Source of the DNA: Lactonifactor sp. BIOML-A5
Lineage (GTDB): Bacteria; Bacillota; Clostridia; Lachnospirales; Lachnospiraceae
Direction of reading: 5' to 3'
Assembly: GCF_009677585.1 (NCBI RefSeq)
Contig: NZ_WKYV01000017.1
Span: 14,505-78,504 of the forward strand
Length of the DNA: 64,000 bases
Below, piece by piece: positions 8,130 through 15,249 of this stretch. Position 1 is the stretch's first letter, and each line of letters opens with the position of its first letter. The translations under genes and the position numbers were made by a program. The notes beneath the pieces were generated by a model. The model searched no databases. It was not told where the DNA came from and saw nothing but the letters and a program-made list of their open reading frames with translations.

Positions 8130-8609
8130 ATGAAAATTACTGTCTTATGTGTTGGAAAAATCAAGGAAAAGTATCTGACGGCGGGTATTGATGAATATTC
8201 GAAACGCCTCAGCCGCTACTGTCGTCTGGAGATCCTTCAGGTGGCGGATGAAAAAACCCCTGACAGAGCGAGTAAAGCTCTGGAGGATCAAATTAGAACA
8301 GTAGAGGGGGAGAGAATACTAAAGTGTCTCAGGGATGACTCCTATGTCATCGCTCTGGCCATCGACGGAGATATGCCTGATTCGGTGGCTTTGTCTCAAA
8401 AGCTGGAAAAACTCGGGGTGCAGGGATGCAGCCACATTACTTTTATTATCGGCGGTTCTCTTGGACTGAGTGATGCTGTGCTAAAACGAGCAGATGAAAA
8501 ACTTAGTTTCTCCAGTTTGACCTTCCCACACCAGCTTATGCGTATGATTTTGCTGGAACAGATATACCGGAGTTTTCGGATTATAAATCATGAACCGTAT
8601 CATAAATAG
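8130..8609 (+). CDS. rlmH: 23S rRNA pseudouridine-1915 N3-methyltransferase RlmH
   Basis: A 159-residue SPOUT-class methyltransferase that methylates pseudouridine 1915 in helix 69 of 23S rRNA, acting on assembled 70S ribosomes. The sequence has the family start 'MKITVLCVGKIKEKYL', the knot region 'ITFIIGGSLGLSD' (about 108-120) that binds S-adenosylmethionine, and the conserved end 'FPHQLMRMILLEQIYRSFRI...HEPYHK', whose last residues are needed for binding. Length matches the family. AAAGGAG precedes the start. In many Firmicutes rlmH stands alone; here it is followed by a regulator gene whose own ribosome binding site begins only about 15 nt after the rlmH stop. Confidence 0.95.
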   Translation: MKITVLCVGKIKEKYLTAGIDEYSKRLSRYCRLEILQVADEKTPDRASKALEDQIRTVEGERILKCLRDDSYVIALAIDGDMPDSVALSQKLEKLGVQGCSHITFIIGGSLGLSDAVLKRADEKLSFSSLTFPHQLMRMILLEQIYRSFRIINHEPYHK

Positions 8610-8637
8610 TGAGATTAAGTGCGAACGGAGGAATAGG

Positions 8638-9474
8638 ATGAGCTCCATTGACTTTCACACCAGATACAGGTCCGCAACCGCAGTCCCTTTTACTGAGGAT
8701 AAAACATATGTTAACATTGCGCCATCTCCCTTGTTACAGCCGTATATCCGCTGCTTTTGGGGATCCGCATGCAGTTTCAACCCTCATGAGTCCTCCATAT
8801 ACGGCCATATATTAATTATACCTGACACATGTTTTGATTTGATGCTCATTAAAAATCATAGAACAGGACGGATCAAGCATATTTTTTTAGGCCTGAACAA
8901 TTGCCCCGTCCTTGACAGTTGGGATGAGCAGGATAAGAAGATTTCCATTTTCGCAGTGAGGTTTCCTATGTGGGCTATGAATTGTATAAGCAGGCTTCCC
9001 ATGGAAGGAACTTTAAATCAAGCGGTGCCCTCCGGGGATATATTTCCATCCATAGAGGAACTGTGCGAAAAAATATTTGAGGAGCCTTTGTTTAACAGAA
9101 GAATGCTGATTGCCGAAGCATATATTAAAAAGCTGATGCGGACGGATGAAATTTCTCTGCCTTTTTTTGATGGGGTAGATTATATTTTAAGACAGAAAGG
9201 AACCGGTACCTTAAAACAGCTGGCCCGGCACCTCTGCTACAGCGAACGCCAGGTACAGAGGATTTTTCTGGACGCAGTGGGTACAACTCCCAAGCAGTTA
9301 ATGAGTCTGGTCCGTTATCAGTCTGTCTGGCAGGAGTTGGTTGCCGTGCGAAATATTGACTATATGAATATTGTCTGCCGATACGGATATACGGATCAAT
9401 CCCACTTTATCTCGGATTTTAAAAAATATCACTCTGTAACTCCCCGGGAGGCAGTGCGGATAATGCTGGAGTAA
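8638..9474 (+). CDS. AraC-family transcriptional regulator
   Basis: A 278-residue regulator. Residues 1-150 look like the DUF6597 sensor domain common in AraC proteins ('PLLQPYIRCFWGS' near the start). Residues about 180-275 form the double helix-turn-helix DNA-binding domain: 'GTLKQLARHLCYSERQVQRIFLDAVGTTPKQL' is the first HTH and 'NIVCRYGYTDQSHFISDFKKYHSVTPRE' the second, with the typical 'GY.DQSHF..DFK' signature. I chose ATG 8638 because GGAGGAATAGG lies directly before it; an upstream in-frame ATG at 8590 sits inside rlmH and has no ribosome binding site. The ligand and targets are unknown; the VOC protein downstream is a possible target. Confidence 0.85.
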   Translation: MSSIDFHTRYRSATAVPFTEDKTYVNIAPSPLLQPYIRCFWGSACSFNPHESSIYGHILIIPDTCFDLMLIKNHRTGRIKHIFLGLNNCPVLDSWDEQDKKISIFAVRFPMWAMNCISRLPMEGTLNQAVPSGDIFPSIEELCEKIFEEPLFNRRMLIAEAYIKKLMRTDEISLPFFDGVDYILRQKGTGTLKQLARHLCYSERQVQRIFLDAVGTTPKQLMSLVRYQSVWQELVAVRNIDYMNIVCRYGYTDQSHFISDFKKYHSVTPREAVRIMLE

Positions 9475-9556
9475 TTTGGAATATTAATGTCGTTTATTTC
9501 CTATAAATCAAGTAAATATCTGTGGTAAACTAGAAGAAAACCAAGGAGGGCAAAGC

Positions 9557-10021
9557 ATGAAGTACATGAGCACTGTAATTGCCGTGCATGATATAAATGC
9601 GTCCAGAAAATTTTATGAGGATTTATTTGGACTGAAGGTAGATCAGGATTACGGCAAGAATATTTCATTTACCTGCGGATTATCTTTGCAGGAGGAATTT
9701 GACTGGCTGGTACAGCTGCCAAAAGACAGAATAATACAAAGACCCAATAACATAGAACTTTGTTTTGAAGAGGAACAATTCGATTGTTTTCTGAAACGGT
9801 TAGAGCAATATTCTAATCTGGAGTATGTGAGTGATGTGATAGAGTGCGGCTGGGGACAGCGTGTCGTGAGATTCTATGATTTAGACGGACATATGATTGA
9901 AGTTGGGGAATGTATGAAAATGGTAGTAACCCGTTTTCTTGATTCAGGCTTGACCATGGAAGAAACTTCTGTTCGAATGGATGTCTCAATAGAAGATTTG
10001 TGTAAGCTTTTGAATGAATAG
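9557..10021 (+). CDS. VOC (glyoxalase/bleomycin-resistance) family protein
   Basis: A 154-residue protein of the vicinal oxygen chelate superfamily. Residues 3-115 fit one VOC domain with paired beta-alpha-beta-beta-beta modules. It opens 'MSTVIAVHDINASRKFYEDLFGL' and ends its core at 'VRFYDLDGHMIEVGE', where the final Glu is a usual metal ligand. The last 35 residues ('SGLTMEETSVRMDVSIEDLCKLL') form helices outside the domain. CCAAGGAGGGCAAAGC precedes ATG. A weak extended -10 (TGGTAAACT, 9523-9531) lies upstream. A terminator follows. Members include glyoxalases, fosfomycin and bleomycin resistance proteins and isomerases, and the sequence does not tell which. Confidence 0.8.
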   Translation: MKYMSTVIAVHDINASRKFYEDLFGLKVDQDYGKNISFTCGLSLQEEFDWLVQLPKDRIIQRPNNIELCFEEEQFDCFLKRLEQYSNLEYVSDVIECGWGQRVVRFYDLDGHMIEVGECMKMVVTRFLDSGLTMEETSVRMDVSIEDLCKLLNE

Positions 10022-10035
10022 GCAGAGTGTGCGAG

Positions 10036-10074
10036 AGGAATAACAAGGATTTGATACTTGTTATTCCTTTTTTA
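10036..10074 (+). terminator. Intrinsic terminator after the VOC gene
   Basis: AGGAATAACAAG pairs perfectly with CTTGTTATTCCT across a 9-nt loop, followed by a run of T residues (10068-10073). It is a textbook Rho-independent terminator 15 nt after the stop. Confidence 0.9.
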
Positions 10075-10171
10075 ATGTTCCGGGAACCAAATTATAGTAG
10101 TGTTAATGGACTAGAAAGTGGAATACGGAGGCTGCGGTTAAAAAGCACAAAGATATAGTAAATTAAAATAT

Positions 10172-10205
10172 ATATGTTGACAATACATATTATACGGAAT
10201 ATAAT
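10172..10205 (+). promoter_or_regulatory. Consensus promoter and putative PadR operator
   Basis: TTGACA (10177-10182), exactly 17 bp, TATAAT (10200-10205): a perfect sigma-A consensus. An inverted repeat ATATGT (10172-10177) / ACATAT (10185-10190) overlaps the -35 box. PadR repressors bind AT-rich ATGT...ACAT dyads, so autorepression by the first gene of this operon is a natural inference. Such a strong promoter would need tight repression. Confidence 0.8.
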
Positions 10206-10240
10206 ATACATATAAAAAGCATATAGGAAAGGAGAGTATT

Positions 10241-10561
10241 ATGATTTTTCCATTAAATGCACCAATGTTCGATCTGCTTGTGCTGGCTGTTGTGGCAAAA
10301 GAAGATGCTTATGGTTACCAAATCAGTCAGATTATAAAAACTGTCTCGAATACTAAGGACTCCACATTGTACCCTGTTCTGCGCAGACTGCAGGAAAACC
10401 GCTGTCTGACTGTCTATGATGAGCAGCATCAGGGACGCAACCGCAAATACTACCAAATCACGGAAGAAGGCAAGTCTCAGTATCAAGTCCTTTTGAGAGA
10501 GTGGGAACTGTATAAAAGTGAGATTGATAAAATTGTTGAAGGAGGAGAAGAGTGTGAATAA
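10241..10561 (+). CDS. PadR-family transcriptional regulator
   Basis: A 106-residue PadR repressor of the short PadR-s2 type: a winged helix with a single C-terminal dimerisation helix. The core reads 'FDLLVLAVVAKEDAYGYQISQII' then 'TLYPVLRRLQENRCLTVYDE', the recognition helix and wing, and 'RNRKYYQITEEGKSQY'. AAAGGAGAG precedes ATG. It is first in a three-gene operon and overlaps the next gene by 8 bases (GTGAATAA). Relatives respond to phenolic compounds, drugs or envelope stress and often sit with DUF1700/DUF4097 membrane genes as here. The inducer is unknown. Confidence 0.9.
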   Translation: MIFPLNAPMFDLLVLAVVAKEDAYGYQISQIIKTVSNTKDSTLYPVLRRLQENRCLTVYDEQHQGRNRKYYQITEEGKSQYQVLLREWELYKSEIDKIVEGGEECE

Positions 10562-11150
10562 AGAAGAATATATGAGCCAGATGCGGCATAATCTGCGCAG
10601 ACTTCCAAAAGAAGACTTCGACAAAGCTATAGAATATTTTGAGGAATATTTTGCAGAAGCCGGACCTGAACAGGAGGGTCAGGCCATTGAAGATCTGGGA
10701 AGCCCTGATACTGCTGCCGATGAAATTATCCGTTCGCTGGCAGTCCAAAATGCCATGGAATCACAGAAAAGTGTGAAACGGGGGGTTTCTGCAGTTTGGG
10801 TGGGCATCTTAGCTGTTTTCGCCGCACCAATCGGCCTTCCACTGGCTTTTGCGGCAGGGGTTCTTGCCTTATCCTTTGTACTGGTAATTTTCTGTATCCT
10901 GTTTGCACTGATTGTCACAGCGGTTGCCTTGGCGTTATCTGCGATACCTCTGTTGGGCGGCAGTTTGTGGCTGCTTTTTACATCACCAATTAACGGACTG
11001 GCAAGCACCGGTTTGAGTCTGATTGCCATTGGAATCGGATTCTGGGTGGTAAAAGGATGCTTATGGCTGAGCAGGCGATTTTTAAATGGAATGACAGGAT
11101 TATTTGGAAAGATAGCAAGGAAGGGGAAAAAACATGAAAGTGAAAAATAA
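10554..11150 (+). CDS. DUF1700/HAAS-type membrane protein
   Basis: A protein of about 198 residues. The N-terminal 60 residues carry the DUF1700/HAAS signature ('NKEEYMSQMRHNLRRLPKEDFDKAIEYFEEYFAEAG', quoted in parts: start 'NKEEYMSQMRHN', then 'AIEYFEEYFAEAG' and 'LGSPDTAADEII'). Several membrane segments follow between about 75 and 175, and a basic tail ends it. I place the start at GTG 10554, which has GGAGGAG 7 nt upstream and gives the usual family start. An ATG at 10572 lacks a good ribosome binding site. It overlaps padR by 8 nt and the next gene by 17 nt, so all three are coupled. The HAAS domain is thought to bind partner PadR proteins; the function here is inferred. Confidence 0.8.
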   Translation: MNKEEYMSQMRHNLRRLPKEDFDKAIEYFEEYFAEAGPEQEGQAIEDLGSPDTAADEIIRSLAVQNAMESQKSVKRGVSAVWVGILAVFAAPIGLPLAFAAGVLALSFVLVIFCILFALIVTAVALALSAIPLLGGSLWLLFTSPINGLASTGLSLIAIGIGFWVVKGCLWLSRRFLNGMTGLFGKIARKGKKHESEK

Positions 11151-12087
11151 AGTATATCTGGCTTCGTTTATCTGTATTGGCGCCGGTGCAGTCTTACTTA
11201 TACTTGGATTACTGCTGGGAGGGCGCCCGGGATTCTATATTGACAAATCCGGAATCCACACAGCAAATGAAAGTGGAGCCGACTCACCTTATATTCAGGA
11301 AAAAATGAAATTAGATGAATTCTCAACCATAGACATCACCATACAATATGCAGATCTGGAGATTATTCCCTCTGACGGTTATTATATCGAGTACCGCCTT
11401 GACGGCAGTGAACCAAAGCCTGCGCTGGAGGTGAAGAACCAGAAGCTAAGTTTTAAAGAAAGAACAGCCGGTGGATTCATTGGTTTTAACTTTTTCTCCA
11501 TAGGAGATATCGATGCCGCTCTTTCGCATTATTATGTGACATTATATGTACCCGCAGAAAAATATTTTACGAAGATTAGATTAGAAAATAATGACGGGGA
11601 CATCCGGGCAGAACAATTGAAAGCAGAAACCATGGAGATTACAAATGATTACGGGCAGGTGGATCTGGGAAATGTTCAGGGGGAGAAGCTTAAAATCAAT
11701 ATGGATGACGGAACTTTGAAAATAAAATCTCTGGACGCCGCTGCTGCAATACTTTATAATGAATATGGAAAGTGCGAACTGGGTACAGTGAAAAGTCAGA
11801 GGCTGGAAGCAGAACTGGACGACGGAGACTTCTCCGCAGACAGATGCAGTGCAAAGGCTATACGGATTGACAACGAGTACGGCAACGTAAGACTGGGCCT
11901 TCTGGGAAAAACAGAGACTTATGAATTCGAACTGGAAACAGAGTATGGAAACATAGAACTCCCGGGATACCCTGAAATGTCTGTTGGTGGTAACGATGAA
12001 AAACGTATCAGAACAAACAACAGCGCAAAGAATAAAATTGTGGTTAATTGCGATGACGGTGATATTATGATTACCCAGGCTGAGTAG
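11134..12087 (+). CDS. DUF4097-type beta-repeat membrane-anchored protein
   Basis: A 317-residue protein with one N-terminal membrane segment (about 8-28) and an extracytoplasmic region of regular beta repeats (about 150-315). Alternating short motifs recur about every 20 residues: NDYGQVDLG, DDGTLKI, NEYGKCELG, DDGDFSA, NEYGNVRLG and EYGNIELPG. This is the pattern of the DUF4097 putative adhesin family, expected to fold as a beta-helix. It is third in the padR operon, starting inside the end of the DUF1700 gene. In related operons the DUF1700/DUF4097 pair is thought to act in envelope stress sensing, but no reaction can be assigned. A long bidirectional terminator follows. Confidence 0.8.
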   Translation: MKVKNKVYLASFICIGAGAVLLILGLLLGGRPGFYIDKSGIHTANESGADSPYIQEKMKLDEFSTIDITIQYADLEIIPSDGYYIEYRLDGSEPKPALEVKNQKLSFKERTAGGFIGFNFFSIGDIDAALSHYYVTLYVPAEKYFTKIRLENNDGDIRAEQLKAETMEITNDYGQVDLGNVQGEKLKINMDDGTLKIKSLDAAAAILYNEYGKCELGTVKSQRLEAELDDGDFSADRCSAKAIRIDNEYGNVRLGLLGKTETYEFELETEYGNIELPGYPEMSVGGNDEKRIRTNNSAKNKIVVNCDDGDIMITQAE

Positions 12088-12130
12088 GGCGAAACAATAC
12101 TGTTCGGTAGTGCATAGAGGTTTTGTATGA

Positions 12131-12172
12131 GCAAAAGGGATAACAGGTCAAAGAGCCTGTTATCCCTTTTGC
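12131..12172. terminator. 17-bp perfect hairpin terminator
   Basis: GCAAAAGGGATAACAGG (12131-12147) pairs without mismatch with CCTGTTATCCCTTTTGC (12156-12172) over an 8-nt loop. The T-rich ends on both arms allow termination in either direction. It closes the padR operon. Confidence 0.85.
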
Positions 12173-12220
12173 TGTTTTCTGGTTGATTTGACAAAAGCAG
12201 AAGGGTTTGGGGGATAATTA

Positions 12221-12249
12221 TTGACATGTGGCGGTACTGACTCTATAGT
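12221..12249 (+). promoter_or_regulatory. Promoter for serine dehydratase
   Basis: TTGACA (12221-12226), a 17-bp spacer and TATAGT (12244-12249). It is a near-perfect sigma-A promoter 49 nt upstream of the start codon. Confidence 0.8.
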
Positions 12250-12297
12250 GGATTTATAAAGTTGTAAATATACGTAAGATCTTAAAAGGAGGATAAC

Positions 12298-13890
12298 ATG
12301 GATACATATTATGGAAGTATTTTTAATGAGGTGTTTGGGCCCATTATGGTAGGCACGTCAAGTTCGCATACTGCAGGTCCGTACCGAATTGGGGCTACTG
12401 CCCGCATGCTGCTGAGAGGGAATATACGGCAGGCGAGAATTTCATTTGACCCCAATAGTTCGTATGCCGCCTATTATAAATTACAGTGGTCAGACAGAGG
12501 TTTTACAGCCGGACTGCTGGGGATTGAAATAGACAGCGAGGACATGACAGATGCACTGGAGATTGCCCGTGAGAGAGGGGTAGAGATTCAGTTTGTGAAA
12601 GAGCCGAAAGAGAATAAACAGCCGAATTATGCCTATTTGGAATTGACAGGAGAAAATGGAGACAAGATGACTCTGGGCACCACATCCATTGGCGGGGGAG
12701 CCATTGAGATTGTAGAGATTGACCAATGTCCCATCTGTATAAAAGGTGACTTTAACACACTTTTTCTCTATCTGGAAAAAGATGCGCAGAATAATGAGAT
12801 TGAGAAACAGGCGGCGGAAATTATTGAGGATGAATGCAGAATAAAAGAGAGCACGGGAGAGGACAGAAGAATTCTTTATCTGGAGACCAGAGCAGAGCTG
12901 GGTGAGGAGAAGCTGCATGCATTTTCCAGGCTGGAAGGTGTTGCCTGTGTACGGTATGCCGAACATGTACTTCCCGTTTTGTCCCGTTTCCAGTATGACA
13001 ATATACCCTTTAAAACAGCGGCGGAAGCGCTGGAATATGGGAAGGCACATAACATTGACAGTGCCGGCGAGCTGGGAATCGCTTATGAGATGGCCCGCAG
13101 CGGTTATACCCGTGAAAAGGTTATGGATATTATGAAAAATATTGTCAGAGTCATGAGGGAATCTGTAAAGAGAGGAATAGAAACCATTACGGATGAAAAG
13201 GTGGGCGGACTTTATCCCATACAAGCTGCACATATGTATCGGAAGATCCAAGAGAAGAAGATTAAGATGGCAGACATTGGGGTGTTAAATGACATTGTAT
13301 GCGTGGCAGTCGGAGTTCTGGAATCGGTGGAAGTAGAGCGCCCCGGTGCGGTTGTGGCATCCCCCACGGTTGGCTCGGTGGGAATTCTTCCGGCGGCAGT
13401 TGTCTATCTGGGAGACCATATGAAACTGAGTGAAGAGGAAATAGCGAAAGCAATGTTTGCTGCCGGAAGCGTTGGTATCTTTGTTGCCCATCAGGCTACT
13501 TTCGGAGGGGAGGTAGCAGGATGTCAGGCGGAGTGCGGTTCAGCAAGTGCTATGGCTTCCGCGGGTGTGGTAGAATTGATGGGAGGAAGCGCCAGCCAGG
13601 CATACATGGCGGCGACTGTAACGCTGCAGAACATATTAGGTCTAATCTGTGACGCCGTATCAGTTGGATATGAGCCCTGCAATGCCCGGAATGCTATGGC
13701 CGTATCCAATGCGGTTTCTACAGCCAATCTGGTTTTATGTGGTTTTTCTGTACAGATTCCGCTGGATGAGACCATAGAAACAATGAACCGCGTGGGCGGA
13801 CAACTCCCTGTGTGTCTGAAAGGAACGTACGGAGGACTCTGCTGTACTCCCACAGGACAGAAAATTGCGGATTTTTGTGAGAATCGGTAA
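12298..13890 (+). CDS. sdaA: Iron-sulfur L-serine dehydratase, single chain
   Basis: A 530-residue cytosolic enzyme that deaminates L-serine to pyruvate and ammonia using a [4Fe-4S] cluster as Lewis acid. The N-terminal part is the beta domain ('VFGPIMVGTSSSHTAGPYRIG' region, then an ACT-like section to about 225). The alpha domain follows (about 245-525). Cluster ligands expected by spacing are Cys409 ('GEVAGCQAECGS'), Cys451 ('LICDAVSVGYEPC') and Cys461. Cys527 near the C-terminus may act like the tail cysteine that plugs the site in Legionella SdaA. Many Firmicutes split the enzyme into SdaAA and SdaAB; here both are fused in beta-alpha order and longer than the E. coli form of about 455. 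AAAGGAGGATAAC precedes ATG. Confidence 0.9.
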   Translation: MDTYYGSIFNEVFGPIMVGTSSSHTAGPYRIGATARMLLRGNIRQARISFDPNSSYAAYYKLQWSDRGFTAGLLGIEIDSEDMTDALEIARERGVEIQFVKEPKENKQPNYAYLELTGENGDKMTLGTTSIGGGAIEIVEIDQCPICIKGDFNTLFLYLEKDAQNNEIEKQAAEIIEDECRIKESTGEDRRILYLETRAELGEEKLHAFSRLEGVACVRYAEHVLPVLSRFQYDNIPFKTAAEALEYGKAHNIDSAGELGIAYEMARSGYTREKVMDIMKNIVRVMRESVKRGIETITDEKVGGLYPIQAAHMYRKIQEKKIKMADIGVLNDIVCVAVGVLESVEVERPGAVVASPTVGSVGILPAAVVYLGDHMKLSEEEIAKAMFAAGSVGIFVAHQATFGGEVAGCQAECGSASAMASAGVVELMGGSASQAYMAATVTLQNILGLICDAVSVGYEPCNARNAMAVSNAVSTANLVLCGFSVQIPLDETIETMNRVGGQLPVCLKGTYGGLCCTPTGQKIADFCENR

Positions 13891-13938
13891 ATGTAGTCAA
13901 AATGCTGGCTTTTATACCCGGCCAAGGGAAGTAATGTA

Positions 13939-13977
13939 CAGGGGCTGCGGCACTAAATTAGTGCGGCAGCCCCTGTT
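13939..13977 (+). terminator. Hairpin after serine dehydratase
   Basis: CAGGGGCTGCGGCAC pairs with GTGCGGCAGCCCCTG (one mismatch) around a 7-nt loop, ending in CTGTTTGAG. It is a very stable stem but with a short T-run, so a probable rather than certain terminator. From here to 14179 there is no gene; only a TATAAT (14048-14053) without a good -35 box is visible. Confidence 0.65.
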
Positions 13978-14179
13978 TGAGAAGAGAGAAAATAAAATAT
14001 TTATAGTTTACTGTGTCAAAACTAGTGAAATTGATGCCGTTATCTTGTATAATGAATTGTAAAAACAATGTTAAATCCATGTAAATGAAATGATCCCCAC
14101 TTTTTTGGAATCTATGCTATTGAGTATTGGGCGGTAATGCCGGGAAGTGATTTCAGAGAACGGGAATAGGAGAACTCAT

Positions 14180-15175
14180 ATGAATCAGGCAATGAAGAGC
14201 AGATGCGAATTATTTGTACAGAACAGAAATGAAATCAGGAGCCGTTTCAGCTGGGAAAACAGCTACATGTATCCCCTGTCCGCAAGTATTTTTACAGGCA
14301 GAAACATGTCCGTCAATATTGAGCGGATGGAGGAATGCAAAAAGCTGTTAAAACAGGAGACAGGACCCTTCTCAAATTTTCGGGGTATGTCCAGGTTAGC
14401 GATTATATCTCTGCTGGCGGCAGATGCGAGCCCTGAGAGGAGGCTTAAAAACTCCTTGAGTGCTTACGGGGAGTTAAAAAATGAGTTTTATTCCTCCGCA
14501 TATCTGCCTGTCACAGCGATTATTACGGCTGATATGGTCCAGCCGGAGGAATATAGTGAGGTGGCCCGGCGTACCCGGCGCATCTATGACCTTATGAAAA
14601 AAGAACATCCTCTATTGACTTCCGGGGAGGACAGCAGCATGGCGGTACTGCTTGCCCTGTCAAATAAGGATGAAAGACTGGCTGTAGAGGAAATGGAAGA
14701 ATGTTACAAAGTACTTAAGGAACATTTCTTCTCCGGAAATGCCGTTCAGTCCCTGAGTCATGTACTGACTCTTGGAGAGGGGAGTCCCGGGGAAAAATGC
14801 CGCAAATCTATAGAGCTTTTTGAAAAACTCAAATCAGCTGGCTGCAAATACGGAACAGGGTATGAGCTGCCTACTCTGGGAGTACTGGCGCTTTTGGATG
14901 CCGGAACAGAGCTGGTAGCTTCAGAGGTTGCGGAAGTGAACGATTATCTGAAGACCCAGAAAGGATTTGGGGCTTTTGGCATTGGAGCGAAGCAGCGTGT
15001 GATGTATGCCGGAATGCTGGTTGCAGATGAATATACCACAGAGGAACCTAAAGCTTTGAATACAGCAGCAATAAGCGGAACCATTTCCATGGTTGCTGCT
15101 CAGGAAGCGGCGCTGTTAGCTGCTATTGCGGCGAGCACTGCGGCGGCGTCCGCTTCATCCGGCGCAAGTGATTAG
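14180..15175 (+). CDS. DUF4003 family protein
   Basis: A 331-residue, mostly helical, cytosolic-looking protein of the uncharacterised DUF4003 family, frequent in Clostridia and Bacilli. The start 'MNQAMKSRCELFVQNRNEIRSRFSWENSYMYPL' (read in parts) and repeated 'LLAADASPE..LKNSLSAYGELK' and 'LALSNKDERLAVEEMEECYKVLK' units suggest a helical-repeat fold. The C-terminus is an Ala-rich stretch ('AAQEAALLAAIAASTAAASASS'-like) of low complexity. I chose ATG 14180 with AGGAGAAC just upstream over a GTG at 14147 with no site. No signal peptide. The function is unknown, and neither neighbour gives a clue. Confidence 0.7.
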   Translation: MNQAMKSRCELFVQNRNEIRSRFSWENSYMYPLSASIFTGRNMSVNIERMEECKKLLKQETGPFSNFRGMSRLAIISLLAADASPERRLKNSLSAYGELKNEFYSSAYLPVTAIITADMVQPEEYSEVARRTRRIYDLMKKEHPLLTSGEDSSMAVLLALSNKDERLAVEEMEECYKVLKEHFFSGNAVQSLSHVLTLGEGSPGEKCRKSIELFEKLKSAGCKYGTGYELPTLGVLALLDAGTELVASEVAEVNDYLKTQKGFGAFGIGAKQRVMYAGMLVADEYTTEEPKALNTAAISGTISMVAAQEAALLAAIAASTAAASASSGASD

Positions 15176-15191
15176 GTCATGAGGACGATGC

Positions 15192-15220
15192 CTGACAGAA
15201 TAAATTATAAAGGCTGTCAG
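15192..15220 (+). promoter_or_regulatory. Inverted repeat upstream of the M6 metalloprotease
   Basis: CTGACAG (15192-15198) and CTGTCAG (15214-15220) are exact reverse complements flanking an AT-rich centre with a TATAAA-like element. A third near-match, GACAGG (15235-15240), runs into the GGAGG ribosome binding site, so the second arm could pair with either side. It could be an operator or an RNA switch. This is inference. Confidence 0.3.
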
Positions 15221-15249
15221 AAAGGCGTTATTCAGACAGGAGGTTAGTT

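Noticed and set aside
12490..13251. 253-codon minus-strand open frame within the serine dehydratase gene
   Set aside because: Shadow of the sdaA frame, with no recognisable domain.
13865..14062. Short plus-strand open frame after the serine dehydratase gene
   Set aside because: It spans the hairpin at 13939-13977, has no ribosome binding site and no plausible protein.
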